A DNA stretch of 64,000 bases from Bacillus sonorensis NBRC 101234 = KCTC 13918 (lineage in GTDB: Bacteria > Bacillota > Bacilli > Bacillales > Bacillaceae): assembly GCF_001592005.1 (NCBI RefSeq), contig NZ_BCVZ01000009.1, positions 1 to 64,000 on the forward strand, written 5' to 3'. This document shows positions 56,837 to 64,000 of the stretch, piece after piece. The stretch's first letter is position 1; every line of letters begins with the position of its first letter. Under the pieces are notes generated by a model, which saw only the letters and a list, made by a program, of their open reading frames with translations, had not been told where the DNA came from and ran no database searches. Made by a program: the position numbers and the translations under genes.

Positions 56837-56897
56837 TATAATAAATTAACAGAATAATTCGAATAGGGTTTATTATAACTCTTTTTGGATTATTCTG
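56837..56897 (+). promoter_or_regulatory. Subtilisin promoter and 5' leader stem-loop
   Basis: TATAAT at 56837-56842 is a good sigma-A -10 box, with only a weak TACCAT at the -35 position. Perfect arms CAGAATAAT (56850-56858) and ATTATTCTG (56889-56897) would put a stem-loop at the very 5' end of the transcript. B. subtilis aprE has an analogous 5' stem-loop that gives an unusually stable mRNA. Confidence 0.6.
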
Positions 56898-56923
56898 AAT
56901 AAAACGGAGGAGAGTGAGCAAAG

Positions 56924-58060
56924 GTGAAAAAGAAAAGTTTATGGCTTAGTGTGCTGACGGCCCTTCTGCTGGTTCTGTCAACGGCCTTCAGCAGTCCCGC
57001 TTCTGCTGCCCAGCCGGCGAAAGATGTGGAAAAGGATTATATTGTCGGATTTAAGTCTTCAGTGAAAACGGCAGCCGTGAAAAAGGATGTCATCAAAGAG
57101 AACGGCGGAAAAGTGGACAAGCAGTTTAAAATCATCAACGCCGCAAAAGCGACACTTGATCAGGAAGAGGTAAAAGCCCTCAAAAAAGATCCTAGCGTTG
57201 CTTACGTAGAAGAAGACCATATCGCCCATGCGATGGCCCAAACAGTTCCTTACGGCATCCCGCTCATCAAGGCTGACAAAGTGCAGGCCCAAGGTTATAA
57301 AGGGGCAAATGTCAAAGTCGGTATCATTGATACGGGAATCGCTTCGTCTCATACAGACTTGAAGGTAGTCGGCGGAGCAAGCTTTGTATCTGGTGAAAGT
57401 TATAATACGGACGGTAACGGACACGGCACACATGTTGCCGGAACAGTGGCGGCGCTTGACAATACAACAGGCGTTTTAGGCGTTGCACCGAACGTCTCCC
57501 TCTACGCGATTAAGGTGTTGAATTCAAGCGGAAGCGGAACATACAGCGCAATCGTCAGCGGAATTGAGTGGGCCACACAAAACGGCCTGGATGTCATCAA
57601 CATGAGCCTCGGCGGACCATCCGGCTCAACTGCGCTGAAACAGGCTGTGGATAAAGCATATGCCAGCGGAATTGTCGTAGTGGCAGCAGCGGGGAACAGC
57701 GGATCTTCCGGCAGCCAAAACACAATCGGCTATCCGGCAAAATATGACTCCGTCATCGCCGTCGGTGCGGTTGACAGCAACAAAAACAGAGCTTCATTCT
57801 CCAGCGTCGGCTCAGAGCTTGAAGTCATGGCTCCTGGCGTCAGCGTATACAGCACATATCCTTCTAACACGTACACATCATTGAACGGAACTTCAATGGC
57901 TTCGCCTCATGTAGCGGGAGCAGCAGCCTTGATCTTGTCGAAATACCCTACGCTTTCAGCTTCCCAAGTTCGCAACCGCCTCTCAAGCACTGCGACTAAT
58001 TTGGGAGATTCCTTCTACTACGGCAAAGGGCTGATCAATGTCGAAGCTGCCGCTCAATAA
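56924..58060 (+). CDS. aprE: Secreted subtilisin (Carlsberg/DY-type alkaline protease)
   Basis: 378 residues. Signal peptide residues 1-29 (basic KKKS start, hydrophobic core [15 protein letters not shown]), I9 inhibitor propeptide with [15 protein letters not shown], then the mature enzyme from [17 protein letters not shown]. Catalytic Asp in [10 protein letters not shown], His in [14 protein letters not shown], Ser in [13 protein letters not shown], oxyanion Asn in [10 protein letters not shown]. The mature part lacks the Pro-Pro-like residue deleted in Carlsberg-type enzymes. Substitutions such as [20 protein letters not shown] match subtilisin DY as I remember it. GTG start after GGAGGAGAG. 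Confidence 0.96.
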   Translation: MKKKSLWLSVLTALLLVLSTAFSSPASAAQPAKDVEKDYIVGFKSSVKTAAVKKDVIKENGGKVDKQFKIINAAKATLDQEEVKALKKDPSVAYVEEDHIAHAMAQTVPYGIPLIKADKVQAQGYKGANVKVGIIDTGIASSHTDLKVVGGASFVSGESYNTDGNGHGTHVAGTVAALDNTTGVLGVAPNVSLYAIKVLNSSGSGTYSAIVSGIEWATQNGLDVINMSLGGPSGSTALKQAVDKAYASGIVVVAAAGNSGSSGSQNTIGYPAKYDSVIAVGAVDSNKNRASFSSVGSELEVMAPGVSVYSTYPSNTYTSLNGTSMASPHVAGAAALILSKYPTLSASQVRNRLSSTATNLGDSFYYGKGLINVEAAAQ

Positions 58061-58082
58061 CATATTTTAGCAAATCACGTAT

Positions 58083-58120
58083 AGAAAAAGCTAGTGTTTT
58101 ACGACATTAGCTTTTTCTTT
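58083..58120. terminator. Bidirectional terminator of aprE and yhfN
   Basis: AGAAAAAGCTA / TAGCTTTTTCT arms (11 bp) around a 14-nt loop, placed between the two convergent genes. Confidence 0.85.
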
Positions 58121-59375
58121 ATTGATCAAGGGCGTTTTCAACACTTTGAATCCGCTCCATGATGGTCGGATGGCCATATTTAAAAATCTTGACGAGAAGC
58201 GGCGGATTCGCCTCGCTTAAGCCTGCTTTTGACAGCTCCTGAAAAGTCGCCACAGCGGCTTTTTTGTTTTCCGTCAATTCGATCGCATACTGGTCAGCGG
58301 CTTTTTCCTGATGTCTTGACACCGCGTTTGAAAAAGGAGAAGCGGCAAAAGTAAGCACGCCTATGAGCAGCAGCAAAAGCGGCAGAGCGGCCAGGTCTGT
58401 CCCGCCTTTAATGTGCAGCTCTCTTCCATGCCGGCTGATGATCCATTTGTACAGCCTGTCAACGGCATACAATCCGGCCAGTGATAAAAGCAAATACCCG
58501 GCAAGTCCTATGTATACATGCTTCATCACATAGTGACCCATTTCGTGGGCCATGATAAATAAAATTTCGGGTTCATCCAGCTTGTTCAGCGTCGTATCCC
58601 AAAGAACGATCCGCTTGTTTGCCCCGATCCCCGTCACATAAGCGTTCAAAGCGTTTGTTTTTTCCGACATATTCACTTCGTATACATGATTGGCGGGGAT
58701 ATCCGCCTGATCGGCGAGTTTCAAAATATCATGTTCGAGTTTTTTATTTTTCAGCGGATAAAAATCGTTATATAGAGGATCGATGACGACAGGCTGCAGA
58801 AAAAATAAAAACAGCGTAACCGGTACGGTCAGACACCATGCATAAAGCCACCAGCGTTTCTCATGCCTTTTCATCAGCCAGTAAAATACGATGACGGCCC
58901 CTGCGGTTAATGGGAAGCTGATCCAAAAATCGATCACCTGATCTTTAATCCAGCTTGCCGTTGTCTGTGTCGAAATACCGTAGTCAAGCGAAAACCGATA
59001 GCTGATCCAGTCAAGCGGCAAGGATGCGGCCGTAACGATTAAAAACAGTCCGAAAACATAAGCCGCAATTTGAATCACTCTGCGCTTTGATGTGTGCTCA
59101 GCCCAATGCTTCATCTTTTGCGACAAGCCCGCAATTAAAAGAATAAAAAACAGAAACCACTCAAATGGAATACGGATGAAAAACAAAAAGTCTTTGATTT
59201 TTGAATAATCTTCTGTCAGCATAAGTTCTCTTTCATTCATAAATGTCGCCGGATCTGCGCTTGTCCCCTTCAGCGCTTCAGGAACGGAGGAGTCCCCGGC
59301 CATGAAAAGATACCAGTAGAAAAAAAGACCGTACAGCACATAAAGGAGGCATGCTCCCGCGACCCATTTCCTCAT
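58119..59375 (-). CDS. yhfN: M48-family membrane metalloprotease YhfN
   Basis: 418 residues from ATG 59375 (AAGGGGTGAT upstream). Several membrane helices, zinc motif FIMAHEMGHYVMKH (HExxH) near residue 270, and the third ligand Glu in HQEKAADQYAIELTEN. STE24/CAAX-protease family: cleaves membrane or exported peptides. B. subtilis has the same gene directly beside aprE. The upstream frame extension to 59444 lacks a ribosome binding site. Confidence 0.88.
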   Translation of the reverse strand: MRKWVAGACLLYVLYGLFFYWYLFMAGDSSVPEALKGTSADPATFMNERELMLTEDYSKIKDFLFFIRIPFEWFLFFILLIAGLSQKMKHWAEHTSKRRVIQIAAYVFGLFLIVTAASLPLDWISYRFSLDYGISTQTTASWIKDQVIDFWISFPLTAGAVIVFYWLMKRHEKRWWLYAWCLTVPVTLFLFFLQPVVIDPLYNDFYPLKNKKLEHDILKLADQADIPANHVYEVNMSEKTNALNAYVTGIGANKRIVLWDTTLNKLDEPEILFIMAHEMGHYVMKHVYIGLAGYLLLSLAGLYAVDRLYKWIISRHGRELHIKGGTDLAALPLLLLLIGVLTFAASPFSNAVSRHQEKAADQYAIELTENKKAAVATFQELSKAGLSEANPPLLVKIFKYGHPTIMERIQSVENALDQ

Positions 59376-59447
59376 CGGTATATCACCCCTTGCGAAATAG
59401 CATTTACCTCTATTGTAAGCTTTTTGCCGCAAAGTTAGAACCAAGCC

Positions 59448-59759
59448 TTACAGCGGGAACAAAAGACCTGCGGCGGCAAGCGCCAAAATCGTTCCAGTCA
59501 CGACAATGATGACGCTCGCTCCCAAGTACGACAGTAAAAAAGCGATGACAGCCCCTGCGAGTCCGTAGAGCGCGCCGCTTTGAACCAAAAGAATCCCCGG
59601 AAAAATCAAAGCGCCCAATACCGCATACGGCACGTTTTTCAATACGCGTTCCAAAAAGCCGGGAAGCTTGAGACTTTCAAAAGCAACTAAAGGAATCATC
59701 CGCGGAAGATATGTAACAGCGGCCATTCCGAGGATCATCCAAATGATGGGACTAGACAT
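59448..59759 (-). CDS. azlD: Branched-chain amino acid exporter subunit AzlD
   Basis: 103 residues with four membrane segments. YLPRMIPLVAFESLKLPGFL and VPYAVLGALIFPGILL are typical of AzlD, the small partner of AzlC in efflux of branched-chain amino acids and analogues such as 4-azaleucine. The ATG overlaps the end of azlC by 8 nt. Confidence 0.88.
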   Translation of the reverse strand: MSSPIIWMILGMAAVTYLPRMIPLVAFESLKLPGFLERVLKNVPYAVLGALIFPGILLVQSGALYGLAGAVIAFLLSYLGASVIIVVTGTILALAAAGLLFPL

Positions 59760-60467
59760 ATTTTCTGTTCTCCTCCGTTCTCACCTGATGCAGCCATTCA
59801 ATCAGGACCGCGGACAGTAATGTCGCGCAGACGATCGACCAGCCCGCCGACAGCATGCCGCTCAATTGGAATACCGTATTGAACAAAGCCCCTGCCGCCG
59901 CCAAAAAAAGAACTTCCTCTGTTTTTTCAACGCCGGGACAAGAATTCCGATAAACATCGCATAAAGGGCAACACTCATGCTCTCCTGCAAAACGGAGGGC
60001 ATTCCGGCACCGGCAAAGTGTCCGGCCGCGCTCCAAAAAACCCAGCTTACATATCCGATTGAACCGAGACCTATCATATAGCCCGCCGTCAGTTTTTCGC
60101 TCCTTAAAGCCGCGACAGCAAACGATTCGTCTGTTACGGCAAAAAAAGCATAAAACGCTTTTTTCCAACGTGAATCCCGCTCAACCAGCTGATTTAATGA
60201 AGCGGCAAACAAAAAATGCCTAATATTAACGATAAACGTCGTCATAATAATTTCAATGATGCCGGTTTGGACGGCAAGCATGCTTAATGACATGTATTGG
60301 GACGCCCCTCCGAATACAAGGGCGCTCATCAGAAATGTTTCAATTAGCGACAGACCCGTTGTTTTCGCCAGCAGCCCGAACGTCAGGGCAACGGGAATAT
60401 AACCGACGGCAAGCGTTATGCCCGAACGGAGCCCGTCTAAAAATGTGAGCTGATGCTGCTTTTCCAT
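59752..60467 (-). pseudogene. azlC: azlC, branched-chain amino acid exporter large subunit, frameshifted
   Basis: The reading frame from ATG 60467 (MEKQHQLTFLDGLRSG; RBS AAGAGGTG) encodes AzlC up to FIGILVPALKK, then ends in an out-of-frame tail. The next frame continues the protein with TEEVLFLAAAGALFNTVFQL to the stop at 59752, overlapping azlD. One missing A in the A6 run near 59920 restores one protein of about 238 residues. AzlC motifs FGGASQYMSLSML and NIRHFLFAASLNQ are intact upstream. It may be a sequencing error, a real mutation or a slippage site. Confidence 0.8.
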
Positions 60468-60478
60468 GTTGACACCTC

Positions 60479-61030
60479 TTAGGGATAATAAATTAATGTG
60501 TAGCATGCTGCGGTTTGGTCTGTTTTGTTTTCATATTTGTGCACCGTATTGGCAGTAAAGTGCATGGCATCTCCCTCGTGTAAATCACAGCTGTAATCAC
60601 CGGCGGACACCGTCACCTTCCCTTTGCTGACAAGCACATATTCTTCTATGCCGCCATGATGGGGTTCTGATTCATGCAAGCAGCCCGGCAGCAGCTCAAT
60701 ATAAAAAATTTCAAACTTTTTTTTCTGGTCGAACGGAAAATGAGAAAAAGCGGCATAGCGGTCATCTCCCGCCATCACAGGCGTTTTCTCAATCTTTCTG
60801 ACAACAGTCGGCTCTCCTGACGGCTTTTCGGCGAGGGATGTGAACGATACTTGCAGCCCGTTGGCGATTTTCCAGAGCGTTGTGATCGTCGGACTTGAGG
60901 AGCCTTTTTCAATTTGCGCAAGCATTCCTTTGCTCACCCCGGTCAGGGCTGAAAGCTGATCAAGGCTGTAATTGCGGATCTTTCTGAGCCTTTTGATGTT
61001 TTCGGCGACTTGCTGTTCGATAGAATTCAT
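60479..61030 (-). CDS. XRE-cupin transcriptional regulator of the azl operon
   Basis: 183 residues. N-terminal helix-turn-helix (residues about 8-62: NYSLDQLSALTGVSKGMLAQ, IEKGSSSPTITTLWKIANGL) and C-terminal cupin (LLPGCLHESEPHHGGIEEYV, CDLHEGDAMHFTANTVHKYE) that probably binds a small ligand. It is the first gene of a unit with azlC and azlD, 11 nt apart, so it likely controls the exporter. GGAGGTG site before the ATG. Confidence 0.88.
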   Translation of the reverse strand: MNSIEQQVAENIKRLRKIRNYSLDQLSALTGVSKGMLAQIEKGSSSPTITTLWKIANGLQVSFTSLAEKPSGEPTVVRKIEKTPVMAGDDRYAAFSHFPFDQKKKFEIFYIELLPGCLHESEPHHGGIEEYVLVSKGKVTVSAGDYSCDLHEGDAMHFTANTVHKYENKTDQTAACYTLIYYP

Positions 61031-61133
61031 CGCGACACCTCCAATAAATTAAACATTTGTATAATTTATTGAACATTATAACATATATCTTCCGGATGAA
61101 AAGCCCTCCTTTTGGTTAGACTTCACACGAGAG

Positions 61134-61550
61134 GTGATCATTCTGAAAAAAATGATGGGCATCGTGCTTTTTTTCGGTATTTTGGCACTCGCTGTTTTTT
61201 ATGTGTTCAGCCTGATGGCGGACCCATTTGATGCAAGGAATGCCGAAGAAATCACAATGACGCCGGCAGAAAAAAACAGCCGTCCGCTCAGAATCGAAAA
61301 AAAGCAATATATCAACGGCATACTCGATACGTTCAATAAAGGAAAAAGAATGAAGGAAAACAATGCTTATGATCTGGATTCTCCCGCTTATCACGGAAGC
61401 ATTAAAATGAGCGACACAGATCATGTGCCTTTCACCGTCTGGCTGAAAAAGGATGGGGCAATCATTTTAAAGAACGAAGAAAAGACTTATTATCATCTCA
61501 ATGAAAGAGAAAAAGCCAAATTTATAGAGAATGTGCAAAAAGGGACGTAG
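61134..61550 (+). CDS. yhfM: Exported small protein YhfM
   Basis: About 132-138 residues with an N-terminal membrane anchor (MMGIVLFFGILALAVFYVFS) and a hydrophilic exported part. Start is uncertain: the GTG at 61134 lies inside the GAGGTGAT site, so CTG 61143 or ATG 61152 may be used. Position between lcfB and yhfN matches yhfM of B. subtilis, of unknown function. Confidence 0.7.
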   Translation: MIILKKMMGIVLFFGILALAVFYVFSLMADPFDARNAEEITMTPAEKNSRPLRIEKKQYINGILDTFNKGKRMKENNAYDLDSPAYHGSIKMSDTDHVPFTVWLKKDGAIILKNEEKTYYHLNEREKAKFIENVQKGT

Positions 61551-61564
61551 CAAACGTCCCTTTT
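61537..61564. terminator. Bidirectional terminator of yhfM and lcfB
   Basis: AAAAGGGACGT / ACGTCCCTTTT arms with a six-base loop between convergent genes. Confidence 0.85.
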
Positions 61565-61569
61565 CATGG

Positions 61570-63111
61570 TTAAGACTGGCTCGCCAAAATGTCTTTAAGT
61601 GCCCGGCGAAGAATTTTGCCTGTCGAGTTTTTCGGAATCTCATCAAGAAAAATGATGGATGAAGGCCGTTTGTATTTCGCAAGATGCTGCCTGCAGTGCA
61701 TTGCTATTTCCTCTTCTGTCAGCGTCTTCGTCTTAGGGACGATATAGCATTGCACCGCTTCTCCCGTATTGGGATCGGGAACGCCGATTACAACCGCCTC
61801 GGCGACTTCCGGATGTCTGTAAAGAACCTCTTCGACTTCTCTCGGATAAACATTGTAGCCGCCGACGATAATCATATCTTTTTTTCTGTCGACGATGTAG
61901 AAATAACCGTCTTCATCCCGCTTTGCCAGGTCTCCCGTGTAGAGCCAGCCGTCTTTAATCGTGTGGGCGGTTTCTTCAGGCATTTTATAGTACCCTTTCA
62001 TGACGTTCGGCCCTTTGACGATCAGTTCGCCCACTTGTCCTGCCGGCAGTTCTTCCCCCAGCTCATTAACGACTTTGTTCTTGACATTGAGAATATTGGT
62101 TCCGATTGAACCCGGTTTACGGCCGGTGCTGAACGGATTAAAACATGTAACAGGTGAAGCCTCGGATAATCCATAGCCCTCCAGCACAAGAACATTGAAT
62201 TTCTCTTCAAAATTTTTCAAAAGAGCGACAGGCATGGCGGCGCCTCCTGAAATACAAAGCCTGACAGAGGCAAATCCGTTTTCATCAGCAGCCTCATGCT
62301 GATACAGATAATTGTACATTGTCGGAACACCGGCAAAGATGGTCGCCTTATGCTTTTTCACAAGCTTAAACACCGCGGACGGACTGAATTTTGGAATAAT
62401 TAAAATCGCGGCCCCGTTCATCAGCGGAGCGTTCATACAGACGGTTAAACAGAATACATGAAACATCGGCAAGGCGGCGACAACCAGATCGGCTTCATTC
62501 ATCGTCAAATAGCCCGCCGTATCATTCGCATTTGAAAAAAGGTTTTTATGTGTCAGCATCGCGCCCTTCGGCTTTCCCGTCGTTCCCGACGTATAAAGAA
62601 TCGCCGCCGTGTCTTCTTCATTGAGCTCAGGAGAGACGCGAGAGACGGCCTTCATCAAGTTTGTAAACGATTTCAATTTCGCTTTGATTTGAAGATTTTC
62701 CGGTTCATGAAGCTGCCCTTCCGTTTCGCAGAACACGACATGCTCGACTTTGGGGAGCAATTCATGCATCTTTTCGTATAAAGGGAGAAGCCGTCCGTCC
62801 GCCACGATGACTTTTGCATCGCCGTTGGTCAGCATATAGCCGATTTCTGTCGGCGTATAGGATGGATTAATCGGAATCACGACAGCCCCAGCTTTCAAAG
62901 CTCCGAAAAATGAAATGACAAAATGCGGTGTATTGCCGAGAAGCAGTGCGACATGATCCCCTTTTTCAACCCCCAGTTCGTACAATCCCCCTGCAAAACA
63001 ATCAATTTTTTGCTGAAGCTCACCGTAAGTTTCCTTCTTTTCCCCAAAAATATAAGCGGTTCTATCCGGTTTTGATTTGGCTGTTTCCCCCAACTTCGCA
63101 ACTACATTCAT
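61570..63111 (-). CDS. lcfB: Long-chain fatty-acid-CoA ligase LcfB (YhfL)
   Basis: 513 residues, the B. subtilis LcfB length. ANL motifs: [76 protein letters not shown] and [12 protein letters not shown] with the catalytic Lys. It activates long-chain fatty acids for beta-oxidation. A FadR box 20 bp upstream of the ATG shows it belongs to the fatty-acid degradation regulon. Confidence 0.93.
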   Translation of the reverse strand: MNVVAKLGETAKSKPDRTAYIFGEKKETYGELQQKIDCFAGGLYELGVEKGDHVALLLGNTPHFVISFFGALKAGAVVIPINPSYTPTEIGYMLTNGDAKVIVADGRLLPLYEKMHELLPKVEHVVFCETEGQLHEPENLQIKAKLKSFTNLMKAVSRVSPELNEEDTAAILYTSGTTGKPKGAMLTHKNLFSNANDTAGYLTMNEADLVVAALPMFHVFCLTVCMNAPLMNGAAILIIPKFSPSAVFKLVKKHKATIFAGVPTMYNYLYQHEAADENGFASVRLCISGGAAMPVALLKNFEEKFNVLVLEGYGLSEASPVTCFNPFSTGRKPGSIGTNILNVKNKVVNELGEELPAGQVGELIVKGPNVMKGYYKMPEETAHTIKDGWLYTGDLAKRDEDGYFYIVDRKKDMIIVGGYNVYPREVEEVLYRHPEVAEAVVIGVPDPNTGEAVQCYIVPKTKTLTEEEIAMHCRQHLAKYKRPSSIIFLDEIPKNSTGKILRRALKDILASQS

Positions 63112-63126
63112 TCTCCCACCCCTTCA

Positions 63127-63152
63127 AAAATGAATGAATAACCATTCATTTT
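63127..63152. promoter_or_regulatory. FadR operator upstream of lcfB
   Basis: TGAATGAATAACCATTCA at 63131-63148 matches the Bacillus FadR consensus TGAATGAMTANTCATTCA with one mismatch, inside perfect AAAATGAATG / CATTCATTTT arms. FadR repression is relieved by long-chain acyl-CoA. Confidence 0.88.
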
Positions 63153-63292
63153 TTGATAATAAAAAATCTATCCCCATTATAGTAAATGAAGCGAAAACAC
63201 TCAAGAGATGATGGAAAATATCTTCCATTCCTCTTATGCCTATAGAGAGATCTGCATAACCGGCATCCATCCATTCTCACATCCTGCATGTC

Positions 63293-63338
63293 GCAAAAAA
63301 AAAGCCGCTCCGAGAACTGGAAAGCTCTTGAAGCGGCC
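63293..63338 (-). terminator. Terminator of lplJ
   Basis: Minus-strand stem GCCGCTTC / GGAGCGGC (one mismatch) followed by a run of nine T residues. Confidence 0.85.
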
Positions 63339-63345
63339 CTCAATG

Positions 63346-64000
63346 TTAGTAAACGAGATCCAAAAATTCTTCTTTTTGAATGTTCCCGAAGTAATGCTGA
63401 ATATCAACGCCGTCGAGTGCTTCTTCAATCGCGTTTCTTTCATACTGGACGCCTGACAGTTTGTCTTCGATCTCGCCGACATCGCCGACACCGAAAAAGT
63501 CGCCGAAAATTTTGCATTCCTGAATCATGCCTTTATGAACTTCCAGACGAATGTCAATCGAACCTGCCGTAAACCGTTTCGAATGCTGCAGATTGAATTT
63601 AGGAGATTTTCCGTAGTTCCAATCCCAGTTTTGGTAGCGTTCCTTTGAAATTTGATTGATGATTTTCCAGTCCTCATCAGTCAGTTTATATTCGGGGATG
63701 TCCCCTTCCGTATCGAAAATATACCTCAGAAGCAGTTCCCGGAATTCCTCAGTCGTCATTTTCTGATCAAGAAATTCGCTGATATTGGCCACCCGGCTTC
63801 TGATCGATTTAATTCCTTTTGATTCGATTTTATCTTTTTTTACTTTCAGTGCCGATACGACATGTTCGATCTCAGAATCAAATAAAAGCGTACCATGGCT
63901 GAACATTCTTCCTCTTGTTGAAAATTGGGCGTTCCCCGAAATTTTCCGGCCGTTTGCCATCAGATCGTTGCGCCCGCTCAGCTCAGCATCGACCCCAAGG
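63346..64000 (-). CDS. lplJ: Lipoate-protein ligase LplJ, N-terminus outside window
   Basis: The last 218 codons of a minus-strand gene running off the right edge; the frame stays open through LGVDAELSGRNDLMANGRKI. LplA/LplJ signatures: GRNDLMANGRKISGNAQ with the substrate-binding Lys, HGTLLFDSEIEHV, then the C-terminal lipoate ligase domain (NWDWNYGKSPKFNLQHSKRF). It attaches scavenged lipoate to 2-oxoacid dehydrogenases and GcvH. B. subtilis yhfJ (lplJ) is in the same place; yhfK, which lies between lplJ and lcfB there, is absent. Confidence 0.92.
   Translation of the reverse strand, partial: LGVDAELSGRNDLMANGRKISGNAQFSTRGRMFSHGTLLFDSEIEHVVSALKVKKDKIESKGIKSIRSRVANISEFLDQKMTTEEFRELLLRYIFDTEGDIPEYKLTDEDWKIINQISKERYQNWDWNYGKSPKFNLQHSKRFTAGSIDIRLEVHKGMIQECKIFGDFFGVGDVGEIEDKLSGVQYERNAIEEALDGVDIQHYFGNIQKEEFLDLVY

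Overview
The window is chromosomal DNA from the Bacillus licheniformis group. The clearest marker is the secreted alkaline protease at 56.9-58.1 kb. As I recall the family, its mature sequence follows subtilisin DY more closely than classic subtilisin Carlsberg, so B. licheniformis sensu lato or B. paralicheniformis is likely. Gene order elsewhere follows the yisJ-gerP-sbcCD-addAB-yhjR and sipV-yhjE-yhjD-comK-yhzC-yhxC-yhfW-hemAT-yhfR-yhfQ-aprE-yhfN-yhfM-lcfB-lplJ backbone known from B. subtilis. No rRNA, tRNA, CRISPR array or complete insertion sequence was seen.

Layout. 0-4.3 kb: spore genes (a CotH-like coat protein, a Spo0E-type phosphatase, the six-gene gerP germinant-permeability operon). 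4.3-16.2 kb: DNA repair genes on the minus strand (addB-addA-sbcD-sbcC). 16.3-18.4 kb: molybdate uptake genes modA-modB and the ferritin-like yhjR. 18.4-28.2 kb: accessory genes, namely a two-component system behind a CsoR-like palindrome, a VanW protein, a His-rich lipoprotein with cell-wall-binding-type repeats, a broken MFS transporter, an acyl-CoA synthetase, the cotJABC coat operon and an AbrB-family membrane protein.

28.3-45.4 kb is a distinctly AT-rich island for allantoin use. It encodes allantoinase (AllB), allantoate amidohydrolase (AllC), ureidoglycine aminohydrolase (AllE), two tandem ureidoglycolate dehydrogenases (AllD), the three proteins now linked to oxamate carbamoyltransferase (FdrA/AllF, AllG, AllH) and a carbamate kinase (AllK). 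Together these would convert allantoin to oxamate, ammonia, CO2 and ATP. A PucR-family regulator, an MFS carrier, a cupin and a D-2-hydroxyacid dehydrogenase accompany them. The island also holds decayed fragments: an LldP-type permease C-terminus, an unidentified membrane protein, and at its right edge the C-terminus of a tyrosine recombinase. It sits between yhjR and sipV, where B. subtilis carries yhjG-yhjQ, so this interval looks like a site of gene turnover.

45.4-56.3 kb returns to the backbone: signal peptidase, competence regulator ComK with candidate K-boxes, HemAT oxygen sensor, a thiolase (yhfS) remnant, and an iron-siderophore ABC importer behind a Fur box. 56.9-64 kb: subtilisin with a 5' leader stem-loop, the M48 protease YhfN, the AzlCD amino-acid exporter with a frameshift in azlC, its likely regulator, YhfM, a FadR-box-controlled acyl-CoA ligase, and a partial lipoate-protein ligase at the right edge.
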